Part shown: positions 18,163 to 26,231 of the stretch, in pieces
How the letters are laid out: each line of letters starts with the position of its first letter
How positions within the stretch are numbered: the first letter of the stretch is position 1
Source of the DNA: an uncultured Monoglobus sp.
GTDB taxonomy: Bacteria > Bacillota > Clostridia > Monoglobales > Monoglobaceae
Assembly (NCBI GenBank): GCA_947628795.1
Contig: CANRBF010000024.1
Coordinates: 53,048-117,047 of the forward strand
Direction: 5' to 3'
DNA length: 64,000 nt
Notes under the pieces: generated by a model
What the model was told of the DNA's origin: nothing
The model's database searches: none
Seen by the model: the letters and a program-made list of their open reading frames with translations, nothing else
Position numbers and translations under genes: made by a program

Positions 18163-18178
18163 TGTTTTACGTGAAACA
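18163..18178. promoter_or_regulatory. parS site 2
   Basis: TGTTTTACGTGAAACA differs from the consensus parS by one base. It starts at the base after the parA stop codon and lies 21 bp before parB. Confidence 0.85.
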
Positions 18179-18199
18179 TTAAATTAAGGAAGTGAAACA

Positions 18200-19102
18200 A
18201 TGGCATCGAGAAAAGTAATGGGAAAAGGTATCGGTGCGCTGTTTTCCGATATGGATTTTAATGATAACGGCGATAATATTGATATTTTTAAGGATTTAAA
18301 CGAAGAATTTGATGAAAACAGCATTAAAAATATAAGAATACGCGATATTGAACCGAATAAAAATCAGCCCAGAAAAAATTTTGATAAGGAAAAGCTTGAA
18401 ATTTTAAGCAATTCGATAAAAAATCACGGGATAGTTCAGCCGATTCTTGTTAAGCAAAAAGAAAATTCGACATATATGATCGTGGCGGGAGAAAGACGCT
18501 GGAGAGCGGCAAAAATGGCGGGACTTAAAGAAATTCCATGCATTGTAAAAGATTTTGAAAATGACGCCGTGATGGAAATAGCGCTGATAGAAAATCTGCA
18601 GCGTGAAAATCTTAATCCGATAGAAGAAGCGGAAGGCTATAAAAGTCTTATGAAAGCTTTTGGCCTCACTCAGGAAGAAGTTGCCGAGCGGGTAGGAAAA
18701 AGCCGCAGCGCGGTTGCGAACTCGCTGCGCCTTAATAATCTGTGTGATGAGGTAAAAAAATTTGTGATCGACGGAAAAATAAGTCAGGGTCACGCCAGAG
18801 CGATACTTTCAATAACCGAGCCTGAAAAGCAGACCGAAATTGCCAATATAATAATTGAAAAAGGACTTAATGTGCGTCAGATTGAAAAAATGGTTTCCGA
18901 ATTAGGAAAAACGAAACCTAAAAAGCCGGTCAAAAAAGTGTCGGGAATGATGAAAAAGTATTTTGAAGAAGTTGAAACATCACTCGGGTCAAAATTCGGA
19001 ACCAAAGTTAAAATTTCCGAAGGCGCCGGCAAAGGAAAAATTGAGATCGAATATTATTCAAAAGAAGATCTCGAAAGAATATTATTTGAATTAAAAAAAT
19101 AA
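18200..19102 (+). CDS. parB: Chromosome-partition protein ParB/Spo0J (300 aa)
   Basis: CTP-dependent DNA clamp that loads at parS, spreads, recruits SMC and stimulates ParA. The N-terminal ParB/sulfiredoxin fold carries NQPRKNF (55-61) and the nucleotide-binding GERRWRAAK (97-105). The HTH (LTQEEVAERVGKSRSAVANS) recognises parS; the C-terminal dimerisation region ends the protein. The first residues (KVMGKGIGALF) correspond to the conserved ParA-contacting tail. RBS AAGGAAG. Two parS-like sites are adjacent. Confidence 0.97.
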   Translation: MASRKVMGKGIGALFSDMDFNDNGDNIDIFKDLNEEFDENSIKNIRIRDIEPNKNQPRKNFDKEKLEILSNSIKNHGIVQPILVKQKENSTYMIVAGERRWRAAKMAGLKEIPCIVKDFENDAVMEIALIENLQRENLNPIEEAEGYKSLMKAFGLTQEEVAERVGKSRSAVANSLRLNNLCDEVKKFVIDGKISQGHARAILSITEPEKQTEIANIIIEKGLNVRQIEKMVSELGKTKPKKPVKKVSGMMKKYFEEVETSLGSKFGTKVKISEGAGKGKIEIEYYSKEDLERILFELKK

Positions 19103-19278
19103 AATACATTATATTTAGTATATTTTATAAAAAACAGCATCTTTAAAAATGGGTTAATTTAAGTAATTCAAGCTGTCTGCTATGATAGTATATTAAAATA
19201 GCATTAAATTAATTCTAAGGCTGTTTTTAAAGCTTGTGAAGAAAATGACTTTTTTATAAAAATAAAGAAGGTGAAAAA

Positions 19279-19704
19279 TTGAGCGACGATAATAAAAAAA
19301 CAGATAAAAAGCAAAGAAATATTTTCAGCTATGCCGTAATTATGATCATATGTGTAATTATAATTATCTTATTCGCGGCTATGGCTGATAATCGTGAAAA
19401 TGAGATAGATGACAAGATAACTGAGACTCAAAGAACAAATGAGACGATTCAAAACGAGCTTGTCAGACTTCAAGACGAAAATTATAATTTGAACAAACAA
19501 ATACAGCAAAATGAAACGGCGGTTTCGGCTTACGCCGTGCTGACCGAGCAGCAAAATCAGTTGACTGAAATTATGAATATTATAAAAACCGGAAATACGG
19601 AGGAAGCCAAAACAAAAATTCAAGCGGTCGACACATCAGCGTTTGATGAAAATACTTTGGCCTATTATTCGGCGCTGTGTGAGATATTGAATATCGGTCA
19701 ATAA
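19279..19704 (+). CDS. Single-pass membrane protein with coiled coil (141 aa)
   Basis: I do not recognise a named family. TTG 19279 is chosen as start because GAAGGTG lies 7 nt upstream. A basic cytoplasmic stretch of about 14 residues is followed by one membrane segment (about 16-38, SYAVIMIICVIIIILF), and then an acidic, Gln/Asn-rich coiled coil (about 45-85: EIDDKITETQRTNETIQNE and following). The C-terminal part is helical. Topology suggests that the coiled coil is outside the cell. It sits between parB and serS on the same strand, 34 bp before serS; no function follows from that. Confidence 0.75.
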   Translation: MSDDNKKTDKKQRNIFSYAVIMIICVIIIILFAAMADNRENEIDDKITETQRTNETIQNELVRLQDENYNLNKQIQQNETAVSAYAVLTEQQNQLTEIMNIIKTGNTEEAKTKIQAVDTSAFDENTLAYYSALCEILNIGQ

Positions 19705-19738
19705 AAAATAAGCATTATAAAATTATGGAGGAAATATT

Positions 19739-21010
19739 ATGATTGATATGAAAATAATAAGAAATGAGACAGAAAGAGTAAAGGAAGCGCTCAAAAACAG
19801 AAACTCGAAAGATATAGATATAGACGGGCTTCTTGAGCTTGACGCCGAGCGCCGCTCGTTATTGTTTAACGTGGAACAAAAAAAAGCGCAGCAAAATTCG
19901 GTTTCAAAGCAGATACCCGTGTATAAAAAAGAGGGAAAGGATACTACCGAGATTTTCGCTCAGATGAGAGAGCTTTCGGATAGTATAAAAGCGGATGATG
20001 AAAAGGTTAGACAAATCAACGAAAAAATTAAGGATATTGTGCTGACAATACCGAATATACCCGACTCGAGTGTGCCGATCGGAGAGAGCGACGAGCAAAA
20101 CGTTGAGGTGCGCAGATATTCGACGCCGAGAGAATTTGATTTTGAACCGAAGTCACATTGGGATATAGGTAAAGATCTGGATATTCTCGATCCCGAGACC
20201 GCGGCTAAGATAACCGGCGCCAGGTTCCATGTTTATAAAAATATGGGAGCGCGCCTTGAGAGAGCGATAATTAATTATTATCTCGACACTCACGGCAAAA
20301 ACGGCTACAGCGAGGTTTTCACGCCGTTTATGGTCAGCAGAAAGAGCATGGTCGGAACGGGTCAGCTTCCGAAATTTGAAGAGGACGCTTTTAAGGTAAA
20401 AGACACCGATTATTTCTTGGTACCGACGGCCGAGGTACCCGTGACAAATATGTACAGCGGCGAAATAATTGACGGCGACAAGCTGCCGCTCAAATACTGC
20501 GCCTACACCGCCTGCTTCAGAGCGGAGGCGGGAAGCGCCGGACGCGACACACGAGGCCTTATTCGTCAGCATCAGTTTAATAAAGTCGAACTTGTAAAAT
20601 TTTCAAAGCCGGAAACGTCGTTTGACGAGCTTGAGGAAATGACAAACGAGGCCGAAAAGGTTTTGCAAGGTCTCGGTCTCCCGTACAGAGTAGTATGTCT
20701 GTCAACGGGAGATATGGGATTTTCATCCGCAAAGACCTATGATATAGAGGTTTGGATGCCCAGCTACGGCAGATACGTTGAGATCTCGTCTTGCTCAAAC
20801 TGCATAGACTTCCAGGCGCGCCGCGCGAATATAAAATTCAAAAATTCGCCCAAAGATAAGGCGCAGTACGTTCACACGTTAAACGGCAGCGGAGTGGCGA
20901 TTGGCAGAACGACCGCGGCGATCCTCGAAAATTATCAGAACGCCGACGGCACCGTGACGGTCCCCGAAGCGCTTGTTCCCTACATGGGAGGAGAAACGAT
21001 AATAAAATAA
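19739..21010 (+). CDS. serS: Seryl-tRNA synthetase (423 aa)
   Basis: Class II aminoacyl-tRNA synthetase that charges tRNA-Ser (and tRNA-Sec where present). An N-terminal long coiled-coil arm (about 30-105) is followed by the catalytic core with motif 2 [18 protein letters not shown] and motif 3 [16 protein letters not shown]. Serine-site elements TAEVPVTN and EISSCSNC are present. The length is standard. GGAGG at 19726-19730 precedes ATG 19739. No T-box leader fits in the 34-bp gap upstream. Confidence 0.98.
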   Translation: MIDMKIIRNETERVKEALKNRNSKDIDIDGLLELDAERRSLLFNVEQKKAQQNSVSKQIPVYKKEGKDTTEIFAQMRELSDSIKADDEKVRQINEKIKDIVLTIPNIPDSSVPIGESDEQNVEVRRYSTPREFDFEPKSHWDIGKDLDILDPETAAKITGARFHVYKNMGARLERAIINYYLDTHGKNGYSEVFTPFMVSRKSMVGTGQLPKFEEDAFKVKDTDYFLVPTAEVPVTNMYSGEIIDGDKLPLKYCAYTACFRAEAGSAGRDTRGLIRQHQFNKVELVKFSKPETSFDELEEMTNEAEKVLQGLGLPYRVVCLSTGDMGFSSAKTYDIEVWMPSYGRYVEISSCSNCIDFQARRANIKFKNSPKDKAQYVHTLNGSGVAIGRTTAAILENYQNADGTVTVPEALVPYMGGETIIK

Positions 21011-21029
21011 AATGTAATAATAATGTAAT

Positions 21030-21057
21030 TTGAAAAATTATAAAATTATGTTATTAT
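21030..21057 (+). promoter_or_regulatory. Promoter of the 21.1-kb small-peptide element
   Basis: TTGAAA (21030-21035), 16 bp, TATTAT (21052-21057). A transcript would begin about 35 nt before the left arm of the inverted repeat at 21099. Confidence 0.5.
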
Positions 21058-21098
21058 ATTACCGATGTTTGATAAGTTAATAAAAAGGCAAAGTAGAG

Positions 21099-21322
21099 CG
21101 GTTACAGCCATCCCTATCTTTTTATAGAAGGGAGGTGACTTCCCAAATATAAATTTGATTTATTTCAAGAGTTTATATAAAGGAGGTTGTGCGCTGTGAA
21201 ACAATTTTTAAGAATAATATTTTTAACAATATTGTTTCTCGTGATGTTCACGATAAAAGCAGTGTAGCCGCCCTGCGCCAAGGACGGCTACATAAAATGT
21301 AAAAAACTTTGGCTGTAACCGC
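21099..21322. repeat. 224-bp element bounded by 13-bp inverted repeats
   Basis: GCGGTTACAGCCA (21099-21111) is the exact reverse complement of TGGCTGTAACCGC (21310-21322). Between them lie GGGAGGTGACTTCCC, a strong ribosome site and a 23-codon hydrophobic peptide gene, then a hairpin with GTAGCCG/CGGCTAC arms (21264-21291). ACCGC-GTTT-GCGGT followed by GCCTTTTATT at the right edge can act as a terminator. In RNA the two ends would pair, as in several type I toxin messages. Confidence 0.6.
21196..21267 (+). CDS. 23-residue hydrophobic peptide, candidate type I toxin
   Basis: GTG 21196 follows AAGGAGGT by 8 nt. The peptide has a short basic start (MKQFLR), a hydrophobic segment long enough to span a membrane (IIFLTILFLVMFTI) and the end KAV, then TAG. 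Such peptides are typical of type I toxins (TxpA, Fst, holin-like families), although a leader peptide or a membrane-modulating microprotein is also possible. No antisense promoter was clear to me, which weakens the toxin reading. It is too short for ordinary gene callers. Confidence 0.55.
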   Translation: MKQFLRIIFLTILFLVMFTIKAV

Positions 21323-21364
21323 GTTTGCGGTGCCTTTTATTAAATTTATTATAACATTAATTTT

Positions 21365-21388
21365 TCCCTTTGTCAACCGACAAAGGGA
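21365..21388. terminator. Hairpin between the small-peptide element and queH
   Basis: TCCCTTTGTC-AACC-GACAAAGGGA, a perfect 10-bp stem between convergent units. Flanks are A+T-rich; the U-run is weak on both sides. Confidence 0.5.
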
Positions 21389-21392
21389 AATT

Positions 21393-21995
21393 TTACTTTT
21401 GATTTTTTGAGTAGACGCAGCCGCAGTAATTTTGGCGGTAGAGGTTGTATTTTTTGGAAAGCTCGATCGACTGTTTAAAGCCCTCTTTCTTTTTAAAATC
21501 CGAGGGCAGAAATCTCACGCCGTATTTTTTAGAAATCTCGTTTCCTATCTCATTGATTTTTTGCGCGTTTTTAAGCGGGCTTATCGAAAGAGTGGTGCAA
21601 AACCAATCAAAGTCATATTTTTTAGCAAGCTTTGCCGCTTTTTCGAGCCTCAATTCATAGCAATTAAAGCAGCGTTCGCCGCCCTCGGGACAATCTTCGA
21701 GACCTTTTGCAATTTCAAAAAATTTATCCGGCTCATAATCGCAGTCGATGATCTCTATCGGATTCTCCGCCGGAAGCTCGGATATCAGTCTTATCTGTTC
21801 GGCTTTGCGTTTATTATACTCTTTTTCGTCGGTTATATTAGGATTATAATATAATATAGTTATTTTAAAATACTTATTGAGATAACTCAAAACATAGCTG
21901 CTGCATGGCGCGCAGCAGCTATGTAATAAAAGCGTTTGTCCGTTCGCGTTTAAAAGTATTTTATCAAGCTCTTTCTGATAGTTAATTTTGTTCAA
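21393..21995 (-). CDS. queH: Epoxyqueuosine reductase QueH (200 aa)
   Basis: Last step of queuosine synthesis: reduces epoxyqueuosine in the wobble position of tRNAs to queuosine. It is the non-cobalamin alternative to QueG. Conserved cysteines are visible: HSCCAPC (26-31), CFNCYELR in the middle and QNYCGC near the C-terminus; these bind the Fe-S cluster and a second metal. CTTLSISPLKN is another family signature. Start is TTG 21995 with GAGG upstream. No other queuosine gene is in the window. Confidence 0.93.
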   Translation of the reverse strand: MNKINYQKELDKILLNANGQTLLLHSCCAPCSSYVLSYLNKYFKITILYYNPNITDEKEYNKRKAEQIRLISELPAENPIEIIDCDYEPDKFFEIAKGLEDCPEGGERCFNCYELRLEKAAKLAKKYDFDWFCTTLSISPLKNAQKINEIGNEISKKYGVRFLPSDFKKKEGFKQSIELSKKYNLYRQNYCGCVYSKNQK

Positions 21996-22026
21996 TTTAT
22001 TTCCTCTTATTTATATTAAATATTTT

Positions 22027-22281
22027 TTAGCCGTTAACCGTTTGTTTGAAAAACTCGTACGCGTAATCGGGTGTTATTTCTTTGTTATTGACCAAAACTC
22101 TGAGTTTTGATATGATATTGGTTTTGAAAAACGCGTTAAACTCGTCGAGCTTTCCGTAATAATCGGCAACCTGCGCCGGGTTGATTCCGTTCATAAGCAT
22201 TTTTTCTATATCCGTTTCATTTTGCTCGGTAAGTATCGCCAAAAGCTTGGTGATATTGCCGCTTTCAACGTCGCAAAGCAT
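22027..22281 (-). CDS. Small hypothetical protein (84 aa)
   Basis: Unrecognised helical protein without membrane or metal motifs. I choose ATG 22281, with AAAGGAG about 12 nt upstream; GTG 22293 in the same frame lies immediately at the ribosome site and is less likely. The centre reads EQNETDIEKMLMNG, followed by DYYGKLDEFNAFF. A 24-bp stretch coding for EQNETDI is identical to one in the relaxase-like remnant at 8.8 kb. It is probably co-transcribed with queH (31 bp gap). Confidence 0.65.
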   Translation of the reverse strand: MLCDVESGNITKLLAILTEQNETDIEKMLMNGINPAQVADYYGKLDEFNAFFKTNIISKLRVLVNNKEITPDYAYEFFKQTVNG

Positions 22282-22500
22282 GATTTTTATCACTCCTTTC
22301 AGTTTGAAATTTAGGTTGCCTTGTAAAGAAAAAGAGTTATCTTTAACTTACGATATTATAATAACACACCATTGTTAAAAATTCATGAACAAAAGATTAA
22401 TTTTAAATAAAAAATTGTATAATTTATAAAAAGAGATTTTTATAATTTGTGCTTGATTTAATTTTAAAAAAATGGTATAATAATTTAGTTCGAAAAATTC

Positions 22501-22577
22501 GCGCCTGTAGCTCAGCTGGATAGAGTGAACGGCTACGAACCGTTAGGTCGGGGGTTCGAATCCCTCCAGGCGCGCCA
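22501..22577 (+). tRNA. tRNA-Arg (anticodon ACG)
   Basis: A full cloverleaf can be drawn: acceptor GCGCCTG/CAGGCGC, D arm with AGCTCAGCTGGATAGAG, anticodon stem AACGG/CCGTT around CTACGAA, T arm with GGTTCGAATCC, discriminator G and an encoded CCA at 22575-22577. A34 is expected to be deaminated to inosine by TadA. The structured repeat begins at its last base. Confidence 0.97.
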
Positions 22578-22687
22578 GCGGAAAATTAACCGCTTCTTTG
22601 CGAAAGTCATGCGAAGCATGACTTTCTTTTTTGAGCGGTTAATTTTCCGCTTATCCCAAAAAGCGCGCTGCGCTGACGCTTTTTGGG
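22577..22687. repeat. Nested cruciform plus hairpin (structured repeat, copy 2)
   Basis: Outer arms AGCGGAAAATTAACCGCT (22577-22594) and their perfect complement (22634-22651) enclose a perfect 11-bp hairpin GAAAGTCATGC/GCATGACTTTC (22602-22626) with a T-run after it. A second perfect 11-bp hairpin CCCAAAAAGCG/CGCTTTTTGGG follows at 22655-22687. The outer arm starts at the last A of the tRNA CCA. The remaining spacer to 22877 holds a partial repeat of TTGACCGCTTCTTTGCGAAA and no gene. Confidence 0.7.
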
Positions 22688-22877
22688 AGCCCTGATTTGA
22701 CCGCTTCTTTGCGAAAATAATGAGAAGCGCGATTTCTAAAGAAAGAGAAGGCAAAACGAGCGGCAGATTATCGTCGGCCGGATGCTTATTTTCTTTAGAT
22801 TAAAACTACAAAATGATGCGCGTGTGAGATTGATTTGAAAATTTATATTCATATTTAATAACAATTAATTACAAAAA

Positions 22878-23549
22878 TTATGTGCTGAATATTTTGTTTA
22901 GGAGTTGTTCGGGCGGATCATTGCGCAGGCCGTCGCGATCCGGTGCGGCGGTGCCCGAAAAGCGAAACGAAGACACATTTTTCATGTATTCGCCGCCGCG
23001 GACGCAAATCCCGAATTTTTTGTGCCAATCAATATAGTATTTTTTTACGTATTTTTTAACAATAGCCGCCGCCTCGCTTTTTTCGCCCAAGTCAGACGCC
23101 GCGCAAAGCTGAACGCCCGGCGGGCTGGAATGAAGCAGGATCAAACTTTTGTCGGCACATTCAGAAACTGCAATATAAACGTGTCCGTTTCCGGAGACTA
23201 TGTCGCCCGCTGAGAATACGGACGGATCTTTTATATATTCGCCAAGACCGAGCTTTGCGAAAAGCGCCGCTTGAGTATCGGCGGACGCGGCGTATTTTCC
23301 TCCGCTTAAAAAGTTGGTCATGACCCAGCCGACGTAGCCGCTGCAGTCAAGACCTTTTTCTTTTTCATATTTGTGTTTTTTAAAGTCGTAATCCTCGGCG
23401 CAGTCTCGATAAAAAATTTCCCATTTCGGGTTAAGGCCTAGCCTGCCGAGGTCGCCGCTGTTCTCCCAGCCTCCGCCCCAGATGTACATGACGCGGTGAG
23501 CCGGGATAAGCGCGGTTTTTAAAAAATCGGTCAAAGTTTTTTCGCGCAC
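22878..23549 (-). CDS. NlpC/P60-like peptidase or amidase (223 aa)
   Basis: A cysteine hydrolase of the NlpC/P60 superfamily, expected to cut peptidoglycan peptides or a related amide. The nucleophile motif is GLDCSGYVGWV; GNGHVYIAVS supplies the histidine. The extended N-terminus has YIWGGGW, which lines the substrate groove in this superfamily. No signal peptide is visible with the chosen start, so export is uncertain. GTG 23549 is preferred: GGGAG lies 8 nt before it, whereas the longer frame (TTG 23564) has no ribosome site. It is transcribed in the same direction as queH, with the tRNA between them on the other strand. Confidence 0.8.
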   Translation of the reverse strand: MREKTLTDFLKTALIPAHRVMYIWGGGWENSGDLGRLGLNPKWEIFYRDCAEDYDFKKHKYEKEKGLDCSGYVGWVMTNFLSGGKYAASADTQAALFAKLGLGEYIKDPSVFSAGDIVSGNGHVYIAVSECADKSLILLHSSPPGVQLCAASDLGEKSEAAAIVKKYVKKYYIDWHKKFGICVRGGEYMKNVSSFRFSGTAAPDRDGLRNDPPEQLLNKIFST

Positions 23550-23602
23550 AAAAATCACTCCCAATCTTGATATTATTAGGAATCGCGTTATTTTATGCGT
23601 GA

Positions 23603-24046
23603 TTATTTTTGTCTGTTTTCGATAGCCATAATTTTGTCAACGCGTCGGCCGTGTCTGCCGCCAAGGTGCTCGGCCTCCAGATATGCTTTGACGATCTCAA
23701 GCGCGAGACCCGGGCCGGTGATGCGCTCGCCCAGGCAGATTATATGGGCGTCGTTGTGCTCCTTCGCCATTTTGGCCGAAAACACGTCGGTGGCGTGGGC
23801 GGCTCTGATGCCCTTTACTTTGTTCGCCGCGATCGAGACACCGATTCCGGTGCCGCAGACCAGTATTCCCTTTTCGCACTCTCCCGACACAATGCTGTTC
23901 GCCACGGTCTCCGCGATGTCGGGATAATCCATCGGCTCTCCCGGCTTGGTGCCGAAGTCTTTAAACTCATAGCCGTTTTGTTTCAAAAACTCTTTTATTG
24001 ATTCTTTAAGCACAACTCCGCCGTGGTCGCTGCCGATTGCTATCAT
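23603..24046 (-). CDS. rpiB: Ribose-5-phosphate isomerase B (147 aa)
   Basis: Interconverts ribose 5-phosphate and ribulose 5-phosphate (some members act on allose or galactose phosphates). MIAIGSDHGG with Asp and His at the phosphate site, the catalytic Cys64 in LVCGTGIGVSIAANK, and HNDAHIICLGER are all present. The start is set at ATG 24046 after AAGGAGG; the same frame is open far upstream but that part is a shadow of the next gene. Confidence 0.95.
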   Translation of the reverse strand: MIAIGSDHGGVVLKESIKEFLKQNGYEFKDFGTKPGEPMDYPDIAETVANSIVSGECEKGILVCGTGIGVSIAANKVKGIRAAHATDVFSAKMAKEHNDAHIICLGERITGPGLALEIVKAYLEAEHLGGRHGRRVDKIMAIENRQK

Positions 24047-24102
24047 AGTAATTCCTCCTTGTGGCGCGGTGTGTTTATCGCCGCTTTGTGATGTGTGCAG
24101 GT

Positions 24103-24507
24103 TTATCTTGAGATATAGCGGTCGATCTTCGCGCGTACGTCCGCGAGCTGCTTCACGAGGTCCAGAATGTTGTCGTAATCCTCGCGGCCCATTCTGAGCT
24201 TTCTGGCGACGGTGCGCATAAAGCGCTGCTCGCTCTCGTCGTAAACGTTGTCCGACAGCATGAGCGCCACGGTCTCGAGAATAACGATCTTGATCTCGCT
24301 TTCGGAGCAGCTTTCGTAAAGCTCGCCGCAAACCTCGTCAAAACCCTTATTCGGCGCGTATCTCGGCTTTTCGATCCCCATCTCTCTGCAATAACTGTTA
24401 ATGATCTCTCTTTCCGCGCGGTCGAATTCCTCGTTTGTCATCGCCGCGTGTATGCACAGGTCAAGAAACAATTCCTTCTGCTTCTCGTCAAGTCTGTTTA
24501 AATACAT
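24103..24507 (-). CDS. TerB-like helical protein (134 aa)
   Basis: All-helical protein resembling the TerB/tellurite-resistance fold: LFLDLCIHAAMTNEEFDRAE in the first helices, a central acidic region, and SDNVYDESEQRFMRTVARKL with the paired acidic residues that bind metal in TerB. The identity is by pattern only. GGAGG precedes ATG 24507. It lies 56 bp upstream of rpiB on the same strand. Confidence 0.6.
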   Translation of the reverse strand: MYLNRLDEKQKELFLDLCIHAAMTNEEFDRAEREIINSYCREMGIEKPRYAPNKGFDEVCGELYESCSESEIKIVILETVALMLSDNVYDESEQRFMRTVARKLRMGREDYDNILDLVKQLADVRAKIDRYISR

Positions 24508-24642
24508 AAATTTCCTCCGCCTTTCTGATAATTTCGATATTGCCGTACAAATAATCGCTGTTATTAATTATAACATATCGGGCGCTTAAAATCAATAATT
24601 AATTGTTAAATTTAGATAAATATTTGCGTCCGAATTTAAAAA

Positions 24643-24669
24643 CCTCCGCGGGAACTGTTCCCGCGGAGG
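24643..24669 (-). terminator. Terminator of the stalk-domain gene
   Basis: On the minus strand CCTCCGCGGGAAC pairs around its centre with GTTCCCGCGGAGG, followed by TTTTTAAA; it lies 18 bp after the stop codon of the gene at 24688. Confidence 0.85.
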
Positions 24670-24687
24670 CAAATAAGTTTTTGTTTT

Positions 24688-25476
24688 CTATCTGTAAAAA
24701 TAATAGGTTTCGGATGTTCCGTCGGTATAACTCATATCCATTCTGATATTGCTGCCGCCGAAGGTGAACGTGTACCGAACCGGAACGGACGAACCCATTG
24801 CCGCAAAATCAAACGAACCGTTCGCGACCGCTGTGTTTGAGTTTATAAACGAGGCGGTGCCGATATTGTATACCGCTCCCTTGCCGTGCATGCGCTCGCC
24901 GTAGAGGTTGACAGTGGACGAATTGGCGCCGGAAACGGAAAGCTCGATCAGAGGACGGCTGTCTCCGTCCGGAGTGTAACGCCATGTGCCATTATATATT
25001 GACGGATTTGCCGCCGCTTTATATTCGGGCGTCGTCACCAGCCACGCGTACACATCGTTCGAGTTCATAAATATTGTGTTGGTGACAGAGTCCCAGAAAT
25101 ACGGCATGTTAAACGCGTTTGTGAAAAACGTCGAAGGTACCATAAATTTTCCATTTATAAAGCGCGGAGTGACCGAAAGCTGATACGCTGCCGAATTGCT
25201 GTAAACCGTGGGGTCACCGATGGTGAAAAGGTAGTAAAGCCCGTTCCAAGATGACAAAATCACGCTCATGCCCCCGCCGTCCATCGAGGCGGAAAAGCCC
25301 ATTTCACCTGCTATATCCATTATCGGCAGCATGTCAACGCCGTCAACGCTTACCACATCGCGCGCAACAAATTGATTGTTCACGTACATGCTCATGTTTT
25401 GCGCGCTGACTGCGGCGGGCGCCGTAAGCAGCGCCGCGGCGGACAAGACGCATATTATTTTTTTCTTAAAACTCAT
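24688..25476 (-). CDS. Secreted protein with copper-amine-oxidase-N-like (stalk) domain (262 aa)
   Basis: A signal peptide (KKKIICVLSAAALLTAPAAVSA, cleavage near residue 25) is followed by a repeat-like domain: MYVNNQFVARDVVSVDGVDM, a hallmark of the copper amine oxidase N-terminal fold, which many clostridial surface proteins use as a stalk or wall-binding module without any oxidase. The C-terminal half is a beta-rich region (NGTWRYTPDGDSRPLIELSV) with no catalytic motif. RBS GGAGG. It heads a leftward series of envelope genes (24.7-28.9 kb). Confidence 0.8.
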   Translation of the reverse strand: MSFKKKIICVLSAAALLTAPAAVSAQNMSMYVNNQFVARDVVSVDGVDMLPIMDIAGEMGFSASMDGGGMSVILSSWNGLYYLFTIGDPTVYSNSAAYQLSVTPRFINGKFMVPSTFFTNAFNMPYFWDSVTNTIFMNSNDVYAWLVTTPEYKAAANPSIYNGTWRYTPDGDSRPLIELSVSGANSSTVNLYGERMHGKGAVYNIGTASFINSNTAVANGSFDFAAMGSSVPVRYTFTFGGSNIRMDMSYTDGTSETYYFYR

Positions 25477-25526
25477 TGCAGATCCTCCTGTTTTTATATA
25501 TTCTTTTGGATTTTTTATAAGCAGTG

Positions 25527-26192
25527 TTACTCAATATTAACCGCGCCGCTGTACTTATTAACGCGATATATTGCAACTCCGGTGGTCACAAATCCCATGC
25601 TGTCGGTATAACCGAAATAATAGTTTTCCGAATCGCTGGCGATCAACCAACAATCGGATTCCATACCCGCCGCAACCGCCAGATCATGCGCGCGGCTTTC
25701 GGATATCGCGGTTTTTTGATTGCTGCCGTCCGAAAGATACTCTGACAAGATCCAACCGGTCATGTCGTAATACACGACTTGATTGAAGCCGTTTTCCCAA
25801 CCTATGCTTTCGACCCATTCTCCCAAAGGAACCGTTGTTATTGCCGGAGCCGATGTGTCGGGATAACTTCTGAGAGATACCCACTCATTACAGTTTGACA
25901 CTTGAAGAAAATTATCCGTTTTTGTGAACGGAACACCATAACCGAGATATTCCGTTAATATCCAGCCGGTCATTCCGTTGTACACGACTTGGTTAAATCC
26001 GTTTGACCATCCGATGCTTTCGACCGGTGAGCCCAACGGAACGGTTGACAGCCTCTCTGCGGATGTTGACGGCTGCGCTCTGAGCGAAACCCAATCGTTG
26101 CAGTTTAACACTATCATTTGCTCCGCAAACGCGCTCGCGGACGGCACAAGCATCAAAGCCGCCAAAGCACATACAAACAATTTCTTTTTCAT
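25527..26192 (-). CDS. Secreted protein with two bacterial SH3 domains (221 aa)
   Basis: Signal peptide (KKKLFVCALAALMLVPSASA) followed by two SH3b repeats, about 25-85 and 93-155. Each repeat has a WVSLR motif and GWxNGFNQVVY-xMTGWILxEYL; the repeats are nearly identical in the last 25 residues, a sign of recent duplication. The remaining 65 residues form a small unassigned domain (ESDCWLIASDSENYYFGYTD). SH3b domains typically bind peptidoglycan or mediate protein contacts. RBS AAAGGTGG. Confidence 0.85.
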   Translation of the reverse strand: MKKKLFVCALAALMLVPSASAFAEQMIVLNCNDWVSLRAQPSTSAERLSTVPLGSPVESIGWSNGFNQVVYNGMTGWILTEYLGYGVPFTKTDNFLQVSNCNEWVSLRSYPDTSAPAITTVPLGEWVESIGWENGFNQVVYYDMTGWILSEYLSDGSNQKTAISESRAHDLAVAAGMESDCWLIASDSENYYFGYTDSMGFVTTGVAIYRVNKYSGAVNIE

Positions 26193-26231
26193 TTACAAAA
26201 CCACCTTTTATATAATTTATTTTTTTCTTGA

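Noticed and set aside
19705..19738. T-box leader before serS
   Set aside because: Only 34 bp separate the genes; a T-box does not fit.
22533..22754. 73-codon minus-strand frame containing WRDSNPRP
   Set aside because: This is the reverse complement of tRNA-Arg, a well-known false protein, joined to the structured repeat.
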